The notes: generated by a model from the letters alone, not told the origin. Positions 27,315-35,878 are shown, counted from the first letter of the stretch. The stretch: 52,892 nt of DNA from Lachnospiraceae bacterium (GCA_016281555.1 JAEEIV010000068.1:1-52892); one strand, 5' to 3'. Numbers and translations: made by a program.

Positions 27315-29555
27315 ATGGACAATTTGGATCATTCCAAAACGAAAATCGACGTTTACATTCTGTCGGGGCAATCCAATGCTTCCGGCTCTTCTTCTTTTGA
27401 ATCCGCTCCGGAAAAAGAGCGGGACCATTCCGTTTACGAGAACGTTCTGTTCTTCGGCTACCGGAGACGGACGGACGGGGAAGTGGTCATGGATCATACC
27501 GGTTATGAGCCGGTGAGAGAGGGGCTTGGCAAGGACCGGACGCACATCGGGCCGGAGCTCGGCATGGCAGAGTTTTTAAATACACGTTACGACGGGGAAA
27601 AGCACATTGCCCTGATCGTGAAATTCGCGGCGGGCGGGACCTCGCTTTTGATGCACGAGGATCTGGACGGCGCGAAACATTATTTTATCGAAGGCGCAAA
27701 TAAGAAGGAAGAACGCTACCGGCTGCGCGGCTCATGGTTCCCGACCGTCCTTTGTCCGTCGGAATTGCAGCGGTCTTTCGGCGAAGACCCGGACCATCCG
27801 ACGAGTTTTCTGTACCGCCAGCTGAAGGAGGTTTTGAAGCGGGTATTCCGTGAACTCAGGGAAAAAGGCTTCCGGTCGGAAAACATCCGGTTCGCCGCAT
27901 TCAACTGGATGCAGGGCGAAGACGACCGCCGGTTTCCGGACGCTTATTGCCAGACCTTCCCGTGGTTCGTCAAAGACTTTCGGGAGTTTCTTTCCATGTT
28001 AACGGGACAGGATCACGGCTCGCTTCCGATCATTGTCGGCGAAGTGTCGGAGACCTTCGCTTCGGCGTCACCGGAAGAAGTCGAGCGGTCCCGCGCGTTC
28101 AACCGGAGCCTTCATACGCTCGAAGGGAAGATCGAGAACCTCGTCGTGATCCCGACGGAGCATTATGAACTCAATGAACTTCGAAACGGCGAAAACGTGC
28201 CGGTCGGGACCGACCTGTATCATTGGAGTTACCCCGACATGCGGTATATCGGCCGGCTGTTCGGACTCGCTTCCTATACGATGGGACAGGCGGAACTCAA
28301 GAGAAAGGAAAAAGAGAATCCGCTTCCGGACGACTCGAAGATCGAAAACCCGGTCCTCCTTTCTCCGATGGCCGAAGCGCCGAACTACGCGTTCGATCAC
28401 GAGCCTACGCCGCTTGAGATGCGGCTTGCGGCGGTCCGGGCTATGCACGACATGCTATCGGTCCAGTGGTATACGCCGGTCTCGTTCAGTTACCGGAAGA
28501 GCGGCGCGGCGGCAGGGAAGACCTATGTTTTCCCGAAAGGCGACAAGAACGGCGGTCTTCCGTATACCGACGTGAACGTGAGTCTGTTCGGCATGCTGGA
28601 GTATCTGGATCCGGACGGACGGCTTCGCACGGAAGACCTGGAGGACCCCGAGTATCCGACGCTTGGTCAGGCCGTGAACCGGAAGATCGGCAATACCTGC
28701 AGCGGTTCCACCGGTTTCGCGATCTGCTCGGTCTGCTCCAGCATTAAAAGCAACCTGATCTCCTATACGTTGACCGCGAAAAACGGGTTCTATCCGGTCG
28801 GCGGTCTGGAGTACGATTTTAGCATCAATGAATTCGCGGAGCTCGACGTTCCGGAGACCGTGACCACGGTGAAGATCTGTCAGAAGTACGGAGAGAAAAA
28901 GGTCTTCGAAGCGTACGCCAAGGCATTGCCGGGCGACATCATGGACATGCAGGGCGACGACCGCTCCAAGGGGCATTCGATGATGGTGACGACCGCGCCG
29001 ACCGTCGTTTTCCGGCCGGACGGCACGATCGACCCGGAAAAGAGCATCGTGACCACTCAGGATCAGAGGACCGGCGGCTATCACTTCCCGACGGGACCGC
29101 GTGGCGAGGATTACGTCTACAGCGGCCGGATCCATCACGACAACACCTTCCGCTTCTTGTTTGACCAGGGCTACATTCCGGTGGCGACCGCGGAGTTTCT
29201 CGGAAAGAAACCGTATGAACGCGGCGAAGCGCGGCTGTCAGACGACAGGGCAGTTGAGAGTCTCGAAGACCTTGAAACGAGAACGGCGGTCTCGAACTAC
29301 CCGATGACACTGATGAAGCTCGTTCGGGTCAGAGAAGACGGAACGGAAGAGCGGATCGGGTTCCACGCGTTCAATCGGGGCGAGATCGGACGAGGCGTTG
29401 CCCACGCCTGCCGTGTGGATTACATGACGGAGGAATGGCCGGAAGAAAAACGGAAGGCCGAGCCCGGTGAACAATACCGTCTGAAGGTGACGCTCACTAC
29501 GGGGGAAACATTTACGGTTTCGGAGTTTACGGAACCGGATCGGAGGATAAAATGA
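27315..29555 (+). CDS. SGNH esterase fused to a putative cysteine-hydrolase domain
   Basis: A 746-residue protein. The ATG at 27315 fits the first domain; the open frame upstream is a shadow of the giant gene. Residues ~10-325 are an SGNH/sialate-O-acetylesterase-like domain (GQSNASG with S20; D300 and H303 in TDLYHWS) closely related to the domain inside the giant protein. Residues ~355-746 match nearly the whole mature lipoprotein encoded next (29552). This second domain has GNTCSGSTGFA (C462), SKGHSMMV (H554) and TTQDQR (D583), an order compatible with a papain- or NlpC-like hydrolase. No signal peptide or membrane segment is seen, unlike its relatives. AAGAAGG lies 12 bases before the start, a weak site. 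The stop overlaps the next start. Confidence 0.82.
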   Translation: MDNLDHSKTKIDVYILSGQSNASGSSSFESAPEKERDHSVYENVLFFGYRRRTDGEVVMDHTGYEPVREGLGKDRTHIGPELGMAEFLNTRYDGEKHIALIVKFAAGGTSLLMHEDLDGAKHYFIEGANKKEERYRLRGSWFPTVLCPSELQRSFGEDPDHPTSFLYRQLKEVLKRVFRELREKGFRSENIRFAAFNWMQGEDDRRFPDAYCQTFPWFVKDFREFLSMLTGQDHGSLPIIVGEVSETFASASPEEVERSRAFNRSLHTLEGKIENLVVIPTEHYELNELRNGENVPVGTDLYHWSYPDMRYIGRLFGLASYTMGQAELKRKEKENPLPDDSKIENPVLLSPMAEAPNYAFDHEPTPLEMRLAAVRAMHDMLSVQWYTPVSFSYRKSGAAAGKTYVFPKGDKNGGLPYTDVNVSLFGMLEYLDPDGRLRTEDLEDPEYPTLGQAVNRKIGNTCSGSTGFAICSVCSSIKSNLISYTLTAKNGFYPVGGLEYDFSINEFAELDVPETVTTVKICQKYGEKKVFEAYAKALPGDIMDMQGDDRSKGHSMMVTTAPTVVFRPDGTIDPEKSIVTTQDQRTGGYHFPTGPRGEDYVYSGRIHHDNTFRFLFDQGYIPVATAEFLGKKPYERGEARLSDDRAVESLEDLETRTAVSNYPMTLMKLVRVREDGTEERIGFHAFNRGEIGRGVAHACRVDYMTEEWPEEKRKAEPGEQYRLKVTLTTGETFTVSEFTEPDRRIK

Positions 29556-30961
29556 TGAGATTGGGCACAAAGCGGTTCATAGCGTTTTTGCTGGTATTGT
29601 CACTTGTGATCGCCATGCTTTCCGGATGTTCGGGGAACGGCGGATCTGCGGAAGCGGACCCCACTTCGAAGACGGAAGAAAGCGGCACGGATGCGCCGGA
29701 GACGGAACCTTCTTCGGAACCCTCTTCGGAACCTGTCACGGAAGCCGAAGAATTTGACATTTTTGCGGTGGATCAGCCGATGAAGGAATTGCCGGTCTAC
29801 ACCTTTGACCATGAGCCGACGGTCGACGAGATGAGAGCGACCGCGGTCCGCGCGATGCATGATATGCTGTCGATCCAGTGGTATACGCCGGAGACCTTTA
29901 CTTACGAGAAGACCGGCGCGGTCGCGGACAAACTGTACGTTTTCAAGCAGTATGACCGCTATGCGGGCCTGCCGTACACGGATTACAACGCCTGTCTGTT
30001 CGGCTTCATCGAATACTACAATCAGAACACAGGAAGGCTCTATACAGACCGATTCAATATGATCCAGTTCCCGAATCTCGGCCAGGCCGTGAACGGTTCC
30101 CTCGGAAACACCTGCACCGGTTCCACGAACTGGGCGCTGATGACCGTCTGCAACAGCATCAAGAGCAACATGGTCTCCTACACGCAGACGAAGTACAACG
30201 GCTTTTATCCGGTCGGCGATTTCACCTATGATTTCGAGGCGCAGGAATTCGCAATGACGGGCTCGGGGCATTACGTGACGACAACGATGATCTGCCGGGA
30301 TACCGGAGAGCAGAAGATGTATGAATGCTACGCGCTCGTGAAGCCCGCGGACATCATGTGTTCTCAGGGCGACAACCGGAGCACCGGACACACGATGATG
30401 GCGATCGAAGACGCGGTGGTGGTCCGGAATTCAGACGGATCGATCAACGGAGAAGAAAGCTACGTCATGATCCAGGATCAGAGAGCGGGATTCTACAAGG
30501 TCAAGGATGAGACCAGCGACGTGTTCTACAACTACAGCGGCCGTATCGAGTACAAGTATACTTTCTCAAATCTCTTTAAGGAAGATTACATTCCGGTGAC
30601 GCCGGCGGAGTTCCTGGGTCTGAAGCCTTACGAGAAATCGTGGTTCAAACTCAGCGAAGAGCGCGAGATCACCGGACCGGACGATTTCAAAATGCTCCGT
30701 ACCGATACCAACTACCCGATGGCCGTCATAAAGGTCGTCGCGACCGATGCGGCCGGAAAGAGAACGACCGTTAATTCCCACATCTTTAACCGGGCTGAGA
30801 TCAAGCGGCTGGAAGCCTACAATTTCACGCTGACCGGTTTTGCCGCTCCGTTAAGGAAAAAGGGCACATTGCCCGCGGGCACCTATACGGTCACGCTGGA
30901 AGCGACGCTCTCCACCGGTGAAGTCTATGTGCCGGTCACGTTTACCTATACGGTGGAATGA
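29552..30961 (+). CDS. Lipoprotein with putative cysteine-hydrolase domain
   Basis: A 469-residue lipoprotein (signal peptide, lipobox LSGC, C26; Ser/Glu/Pro-rich linker to ~residue 65). The remaining domain aligns with the C-terminal half of the upstream fusion protein: NTCTGSTNWA (C188), STGHTMMAIED (H280) and IQDQRAGF (D309) are kept. The cysteine motif resembles the papain active-site helix (CGSCWA), and GD...GH...D resembles NlpC/P60-type enzymes, so a peptidoglycan- or protein-cutting role outside the membrane is possible. This is inference; no named family is recognised. The start overlaps the previous stop (ATGATGA at 29552-29558), so the two related proteins are made from one transcript, one cytoplasmic and one exported. 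Confidence 0.8.
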   Translation: MMRLGTKRFIAFLLVLSLVIAMLSGCSGNGGSAEADPTSKTEESGTDAPETEPSSEPSSEPVTEAEEFDIFAVDQPMKELPVYTFDHEPTVDEMRATAVRAMHDMLSIQWYTPETFTYEKTGAVADKLYVFKQYDRYAGLPYTDYNACLFGFIEYYNQNTGRLYTDRFNMIQFPNLGQAVNGSLGNTCTGSTNWALMTVCNSIKSNMVSYTQTKYNGFYPVGDFTYDFEAQEFAMTGSGHYVTTTMICRDTGEQKMYECYALVKPADIMCSQGDNRSTGHTMMAIEDAVVVRNSDGSINGEESYVMIQDQRAGFYKVKDETSDVFYNYSGRIEYKYTFSNLFKEDYIPVTPAEFLGLKPYEKSWFKLSEEREITGPDDFKMLRTDTNYPMAVIKVVATDAAGKRTTVNSHIFNRAEIKRLEAYNFTLTGFAAPLRKKGTLPAGTYTVTLEATLSTGEVYVPVTFTYTVE

Positions 30962-30967
30962 ATCAGG

Positions 30968-30990
30968 AGGCGGCCGCGGACCGGCCGCCT
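30968..30990 (+). terminator. GC-rich hairpin after the lipoprotein gene
   Basis: AGGCGGCCG (30968-30976) pairs perfectly with CGGCCGCCT (30982-30990) around a five-base loop. The T-run is poor (TTAAAATGTG), but position directly after the stop codon and before the secDF promoter suggests a terminator. Confidence 0.6.
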
Positions 30991-31002
30991 TAAAATGTGT
31001 TC

Positions 31003-31031
31003 TTGACTTTTAATTTGTTTTATTGTAGTAT
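31003..31031 (+). promoter_or_regulatory. Promoter of secDF
   Basis: TTGACT (31003-31008), 17 bases, TAGTAT (31026-31031). The start codon of secDF is 65 bases downstream. Confidence 0.65.
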
Positions 31032-31095
31032 TACGCTATTATGGTGCGCGATTCTGCGCATTGCAGTATTGTAAGATGGAAAGAGGAAAGAAAAG

Positions 31096-33267
31096 ATGAA
31101 AATCTATTCGAAAAAGCGCGGCGTGATCAGTCTCATTCTGTTTCTGGCCGTGTTTGCATTGATCGCGTTCATGGCGGTCCGCGGCTTCGGCTGGGACCGG
31201 GTCGGCTCGTTGAGCTCCATCGGACTCGGCCTGGACCTCCGCGGCGGCGTGTCGATCACGTATGAAGCCACGAGAGAGAATCCTTCGCCGCAGGACATGG
31301 CGGACACGATCCAGAAGATCCAGCTCCGTGTGGCGGATTATTCCAACGAGGCGCAGGTCTATCAGGAAGGCGCGAACCGCGTCACCATTGACATCCCCGG
31401 GCAGACGGATGCCAATCAGGTGCTCGCAGAACTCGGCCGTCCCGGAACGCTGATCTTCTGCACCGATTCCGCGGATCCCGAAGGCTCGAAAGCCCTTGAC
31501 GGCAATGACATTTCGGACGCCCAGGTCGGTACGGACAATGACAACAACTACATCGTTCTTTTGACGTTCACCGAAGAAGGACAGACCAAGTTCGCGAAAG
31601 TGACGGGAGAGATCGCGGGAACGGAAAAGCCGCTCTACATCATTTACGACGGGAACGTCATTTCCAACCCCACTTGCAAAGAGCAGATCACTTCCCCGAA
31701 CTGCCAGATCGAAGGCTCGTTCACGTTTGAGCAGGCGTCCAGTCTGGCGTCGTTCATCCGTATCGGCGCGCTTCCGGTGGAACTGACCGAACTGCGCTCG
31801 CAGGTCGTCGGCGCGACCCTCGGAACGAATGCGATCTCGACCTCGCTCATCGCGGCCCTCATCGGCCTTGCGATCGTCTGCGTGCTCATGATCGTGCTCT
31901 TCAGGATGCCCGGTTTCTGCGCATCTCTGTCGCTTGTATTCTATACGGGACTGATGGTCGTCATTCTCGCGATCTTTAATAAGGAAATCACGCTGACGCT
32001 GCCCGGAATCGCAGGTATCATCCTCGGCATCGGCATGGCGGTCGACGCGAACGTCATCATCTTCTCCAGAATCAAGGAAGAGATCGGCCTCGGCAATTCC
32101 GTCGCGAACGCGATCGACGCCGGCTTCTCGAAAGCGCTTTCGGCGGTCATCGACGGAAACGTGACGACGCTCATTGCCGCCGTCGTGCTGTTCATCTTCG
32201 GCAGCGGCCCGGTCAAGGGCTTCGCCGTGACGCTCGCCATCGGCATCGTGCTTTCGATGTTCACGGCCCTCGTCGTGACGAAACTCCTTCTGAAATCCTT
32301 CTACGCGCTTGGTCTGAAGGACAAGAAGTGGTACGGCGAGAAGAAGCCGGCGAAGGCGAAGAACTTCCTTGGGAAGAAGCATATCTTCCTGTCGATCTCC
32401 GGTCTTGTGATCGTTGCGGGCATCGTGTTTATGGTGATCCACGGCAGTTCCACCTATCCGTTGAACTACAGCCTGGATTTCGTCGGCGGCACCTCCACGG
32501 ACGTTTTCTTCAATGAATCGAGAACCGTGGCGGAACTCGAAGCGGACGTCAAGCCGCAGATCGCCGAAGCCATCGGTTCCACGGACGTCGTTCTGACGCC
32601 GGTCAAGGACTCCAATGAAGTCCTCATCAAGACGAAGGAACTGACGCAGGAACAGCGTGAGGCCATGTATAAGGTGCTGGAAGAGCAGTTCTCCGTGGAT
32701 GCCTCGAAGATCACTTACGAGAACATCACGGGAACGATCTCCGCGGAAATGGCCCGCTCGGCCATCATCTCCGTGATCCTGGCCACGATCGCAATGCTGC
32801 TTTACATCTGGCTCAGATTCCGCGACATCCGGTTCGCTTCCTCCTCCGTCCTTGCGCTGCTGCACGACGTTCTGGTGGTCATTGCCGGATATGCGATTTT
32901 CCGCTGGACCGTGGGCAATACGTTCATCGCCTGCATGCTGACGCTGGTCGGTTATTCGATCAATGCCACGATCGTCATCTTCGACCGTATCCGTGAGAAC
33001 CTGAAGGAACTCGGGTCGAAGGCGGACGTGAAGGAGATCGTGAACCTTTCGATCACGCAGACGCTCGGTCGTTCGATCTACACGTCGTTGACGACGCTCG
33101 TCATGGTCGTGGCGCTGTACATCCTCGGCGTGACGTCGATCCGCGAGTTTGCATTGCCGCTTATGGTCGGCATCGTGGTCGGCGGTTATTCTTCGGTCTG
33201 CCTGGCGGGCGCCATCTGGTACCTGTTCAAGACGAAGATCGGGAAAAAGAAGATCGCGAAGAAATAA
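31096..33267 (+). CDS. secDF: Fused protein-export membrane protein SecDF
   Basis: A 723-residue fusion of SecD and SecF, the RND-type proton-driven membrane partner that helps pull proteins through SecYEG. The SecD half (~1-420) has one N-terminal membrane helix, GLGLDLRGGVSITYE, a short periplasmic-side domain, ELRSQVVGATLG and five further helices. The SecF half (~435-723) begins with a new helix, then NYSLDFVGGTSTDV and a second set of helices ending in a basic tail. The two halves are related to each other, as in all SecDF proteins. The gene has its own promoter and is followed by a strong terminator. Confidence 0.96.
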   Translation: MKIYSKKRGVISLILFLAVFALIAFMAVRGFGWDRVGSLSSIGLGLDLRGGVSITYEATRENPSPQDMADTIQKIQLRVADYSNEAQVYQEGANRVTIDIPGQTDANQVLAELGRPGTLIFCTDSADPEGSKALDGNDISDAQVGTDNDNNYIVLLTFTEEGQTKFAKVTGEIAGTEKPLYIIYDGNVISNPTCKEQITSPNCQIEGSFTFEQASSLASFIRIGALPVELTELRSQVVGATLGTNAISTSLIAALIGLAIVCVLMIVLFRMPGFCASLSLVFYTGLMVVILAIFNKEITLTLPGIAGIILGIGMAVDANVIIFSRIKEEIGLGNSVANAIDAGFSKALSAVIDGNVTTLIAAVVLFIFGSGPVKGFAVTLAIGIVLSMFTALVVTKLLLKSFYALGLKDKKWYGEKKPAKAKNFLGKKHIFLSISGLVIVAGIVFMVIHGSSTYPLNYSLDFVGGTSTDVFFNESRTVAELEADVKPQIAEAIGSTDVVLTPVKDSNEVLIKTKELTQEQREAMYKVLEEQFSVDASKITYENITGTISAEMARSAIISVILATIAMLLYIWLRFRDIRFASSSVLALLHDVLVVIAGYAIFRWTVGNTFIACMLTLVGYSINATIVIFDRIRENLKELGSKADVKEIVNLSITQTLGRSIYTSLTTLVMVVALYILGVTSIREFALPLMVGIVVGGYSSVCLAGAIWYLFKTKIGKKKIAKK

Positions 33268-33277
33268 GAGATTCGAA

Positions 33278-33322
33278 ACGGGGCTGCTTCCGTGCTCAGG
33301 CAGGAGGCAGCCCCGTTTTTTT
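33278..33322 (+). terminator. Rho-independent terminator between secDF and tgt
   Basis: ACGGGGCTGC (33278-33287) pairs with GCAGCCCCGT (33307-33316), followed by a run of seven T. The tgt start lies only 14 bases further on. Confidence 0.92.
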
Positions 33323-33336
33323 GAAGGGGAAAGACG

Positions 33337-34476
33337 TTGAAGTATGAACTTCTGAAAACCGAAGGCATGGCGAAGCGTGCCAGGATGACGACGGTGCACG
33401 GCACGGTCGAGACGCCCGTGTTCATGAACGTCGGGACCGTGGCCGCGATCAAGGGCGCCGTATCGACGGAAGACCTTGAACAGATCGGGACGCAGATCGA
33501 ACTTTCAAACACCTATCACCTGCACGTAAGACCCGGCGATGAACTGATCCGGGACCTGGGCGGTCTGCACCGGTTCATGAACTGGAACAAGCCGATCCTG
33601 ACCGACTCCGGAGGCTTTCAGGTGTTTTCCCTTGCGGAAATGAGAAAGATCAAGGAAGAGGGCGTTTATTTCCGGTCGCACATTGACGGCCGTCCGATCT
33701 TCATGGGACCGGAGGAGTCGATGAAGATCCAGTCGAACCTCGCGTCGACGATCGCGATGGCGTTCGACGAATGTCCGCCGGCGCTTGCTTCACGGGAATA
33801 CATCCTTCCGAGCGTGGAACGGACGACGCGGTGGCTCAAACGCTGTCAGGCGGAAATGAAGCGGCTCAATTCCCTCGAGGGAACGATCAATAAAGAACAG
33901 CTCCTGTTCGGGATCAACCAGGGCGGGATCATTGAGGATATCCGGATCGATCACGCAAAGGAGATCTCGGAACTCGGGCTTGACGGGTATGCGGTCGGCG
34001 GCCTCGCGGTCGGCGAGAGCCACGAGGAAATGTATCACATCCTTGACGTGACGGTACCGCATCTGCCGAAGGATAAGCCGACCTATCTTATGGGCGTCGG
34101 CACGCCGGAGAACATCATTGAAGGCGTGGATCGGGGCATCGATTTCTTCGACTGCGTCTATCCATCGAGAAACGGGCGGCACGGTCACGCCTATACGCAC
34201 CGGGGACACTTAAACCTGATGAACCAGTGTCATGAAAATGATCCGCGGCCGATCGAAGAGGGCTGCCAATGCCCCGCCTGCAGGCGTTATTCGAGGGCTT
34301 ACGTCCATCATCTTCTGAAGGCAAAGGAAATGCTCGGCATGCGGCTTCTCGTCCTGCATAACCTGTATTTTTACAATCATTTGATGGAAGAAATACGCGA
34401 TGCCCTTGACAAAGGGACGTTTAAAGATTATAAATATACTATGTTGGCTTCTTTGAAAGAAGGAGAAGAGCGCTAG
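33337..34476 (+). CDS. tgt: Queuine/preQ1 tRNA-guanine transglycosylase
   Basis: A 379-residue tRNA-guanine transglycosylase that exchanges guanine 34 for preQ1 in GUN-anticodon tRNAs. The start is TTG with AAGGGG seven bases before it. Family residues are clear: DSGGFQVFSL, the base-exchange pocket GINQGGIIEDIR, the nucleophile region DCVYPSRNGRHG and the zinc site CQCPAC plus the histidine in LHNLYFYN. The SRNGRHG variant is the form usual in Clostridia. No queuosine synthesis genes are nearby. Its last codons contain a near-perfect promoter (34406-34434) for the downstream genes. Confidence 0.96.
   Translation: MKYELLKTEGMAKRARMTTVHGTVETPVFMNVGTVAAIKGAVSTEDLEQIGTQIELSNTYHLHVRPGDELIRDLGGLHRFMNWNKPILTDSGGFQVFSLAEMRKIKEEGVYFRSHIDGRPIFMGPEESMKIQSNLASTIAMAFDECPPALASREYILPSVERTTRWLKRCQAEMKRLNSLEGTINKEQLLFGINQGGIIEDIRIDHAKEISELGLDGYAVGGLAVGESHEEMYHILDVTVPHLPKDKPTYLMGVGTPENIIEGVDRGIDFFDCVYPSRNGRHGHAYTHRGHLNLMNQCHENDPRPIEEGCQCPACRRYSRAYVHHLLKAKEMLGMRLLVLHNLYFYNHLMEEIRDALDKGTFKDYKYTMLASLKEGEER
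34406..34434 (+). promoter_or_regulatory. Consensus promoter inside the 3' end of tgt
   Basis: TTGACA (34406-34411), exactly 17 bases, TATAAA (34429-34434). It faces yajC (start 34504) and is a near-perfect sigma-A promoter, even though it overlaps conserved codons of tgt. Confidence 0.75.
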
Positions 34477-34503
34477 TTCGGCGCCAACGGCAGGAGGATC
34501 TCA

Positions 34504-34998
34504 ATGAAAAAGATTTTGGCAGTTATCGGTACGGTCATTCCCATGACGGCGTTCGCAGGATGCCTTCCGATGGGTTCCGCGACGGGAACCGATCAGGGAA
34601 GCGGCGGTGGCGGAACGCTGTTCATCTACCTCGGTGTGATGGTGCTGTTTTTCGGCGCGATGTATTTTATCGCCATTCGTCCCGAAAAGAAACGTGAGAA
34701 GGAGCAGAAGGCCTTGCTTGCTTCGATGGCGGTCGGTGATACGGTCCTGACGACGTCCGGTTTCTACGGCGTGGTCATCGACATCACGAACGATACCGTG
34801 ATCGTGGAATTCGGAAACAACAAGAACTGCCGGATCCCGATGCAGAAATCGGCGATCGTGCAGTTAGAGCATCCGGAAGGATACGTCCCGCCGGTCGATG
34901 CGAATCCGGCGCCGGAGGAAAAGAAGGGATTCTTCTCCAAATTCCGGAAAAAAGACAGCGATAAGACGGAGAAGGAGTCGATCCGGAAAAAGGATTGA
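34504..34998 (+). CDS. yajC: Preprotein translocase subunit YajC, with lipoprotein-type N-terminus
   Basis: The 164-residue protein has the YajC core: one membrane helix (~residues 39-57), FIAIRPEKKREKEQKALL, and the small beta domain GDTVLTTSGFYGVVIDI, followed by an acidic/basic tail. YajC associates with SecDF in the Sec translocon. Unusually, residues 1-20 look like a lipoprotein signal peptide with lipobox FAGC (C20), followed by a Gly/Ser linker before the usual helix. If processed, YajC would be lipid-anchored outside and then cross the membrane inward. AGGAGG lies before the ATG. It has its own promoter inside tgt and may share a transcript with the SUF-like genes. Confidence 0.9.
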   Translation: MKKILAVIGTVIPMTAFAGCLPMGSATGTDQGSGGGGTLFIYLGVMVLFFGAMYFIAIRPEKKREKEQKALLASMAVGDTVLTTSGFYGVVIDITNDTVIVEFGNNKNCRIPMQKSAIVQLEHPEGYVPPVDANPAPEEKKGFFSKFRKKDSDKTEKESIRKKD

Positions 34999-35025
34999 TG
35001 ATCAGTGATCGTTGAACGGACCCGG

Positions 35026-35066
35026 AAGCGGGCCGGTAAAGTGACGGGCCCGCTTCTGGCGGGCCC
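35026..35066 (+). promoter_or_regulatory. Two mutually exclusive hairpins before sufC
   Basis: AAGCGGGCC (35026-35034) can pair with GGCCCGCTT (35047-35055). GGGCCCGC (35046-35053) can instead pair with GCGGGCCC (35059-35066). The two share bases and cannot both form. No T-run follows, so this is either a poor terminator or a switch-like element. Confidence 0.5.
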
Positions 35067-35119
35067 GAGTTATGAGAAACTGCCTTTCCGGACAAGGGAG
35101 AAGGCAGAGGAGGTTGACC

Positions 35120-35848
35120 ATGCTTGAACTGAAACACGTGAGTTTTCAGGTCGAAGAGAACGGCAAAGAAAAGAAGATCGTCGACGACGTGTCGCTCGTC
35201 CTTCCGGATGACGAGTTCATTGCCGTGACCGGACCGAACGGCGGCGGGAAATCGACGTTAGCGAAACTCATTGCCGGGATCGAACGTCCGACCGCGGGTA
35301 CGATCCTGTTCGACGGAAAGGACATCACCGGTCTGTCGGTCACGGAGCGCGCCAGAATGGGCATCAGTTTCGCGTTTCAGCAGCCGGTACGCTTCCGCGG
35401 CATTAAGGTGCTCGACCTCATCCGCATTGCCTCCGGCAATGACAAGCTCACCGTGGCGGAAGGCTGCGAATACCTGTCGGCGGTCGGACTCTGCGCCCGC
35501 GACTACATCAACCGCGAAGTGAACGCGTCGCTGTCCGGCGGCGAACTGAAGCGGATCGAGATCGCGACGGTGCTTGCGAGAAAAACGCGCCTGACGATTT
35601 TCGACGAGCCGGAAGCCGGGATCGACCTCTGGTCCTTCAAGAACCTCATTCAGGTGTTCCAGAACTTAAGAGAGAAGATCCGCGGTACGATCCTCATCAT
35701 TTCGCACCAGGAGCGGATCCTGAACATTGCGGACGAGATCATCGTCCTGTCCGACGGGAAACTCAAGCAGGCCGGAAAGAAGGAGGAGGTCCTTCCGGGA
35801 CTTCTCGGCACCGGGGATGCGTATCCCACTTGCGGACGGTTTGAGTAA
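35120..35848 (+). CDS. sufC: SufC-type Fe-S cluster assembly ATPase
   Basis: A 242-residue ABC ATPase of the SufC type. The ATG at 35120 follows GAGGAGG (35107-35113); the longer open frame upstream is noncoding. Walker A is GPNGGGKST (residues 38-46, K44), the signature is SGGELKRIEIA, Walker B is LTIFDEPEAGID, and ISHQERIL carries the switch histidine. SufC drives rearrangement of the scaffold for Fe-S cluster assembly in the cytoplasm. Its only partner here is the short SufB/D-like gene that follows after 30 bases; no sufS, sufU or second scaffold is present nearby. This matches the two-gene SUF-like minimal arrangement known from anaerobes and archaea. Confidence 0.9.
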   Translation: MLELKHVSFQVEENGKEKKIVDDVSLVLPDDEFIAVTGPNGGGKSTLAKLIAGIERPTAGTILFDGKDITGLSVTERARMGISFAFQQPVRFRGIKVLDLIRIASGNDKLTVAEGCEYLSAVGLCARDYINREVNASLSGGELKRIEIATVLARKTRLTIFDEPEAGIDLWSFKNLIQVFQNLREKIRGTILIISHQERILNIADEIIVLSDGKLKQAGKKEEVLPGLLGTGDAYPTCGRFE

Positions 35849-35878
35849 GCACGGGACCAAACAGAAAAGAGAACGATC

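Noticed and set aside
31039..33399. 786-codon open frame on the minus strand, antisense to secDF
   Set aside because: It is longer than secDF itself but is a shadow of GC-rich codons: the product is Arg/His/Asp-rich without any family motif, and secDF on the other strand is certain.
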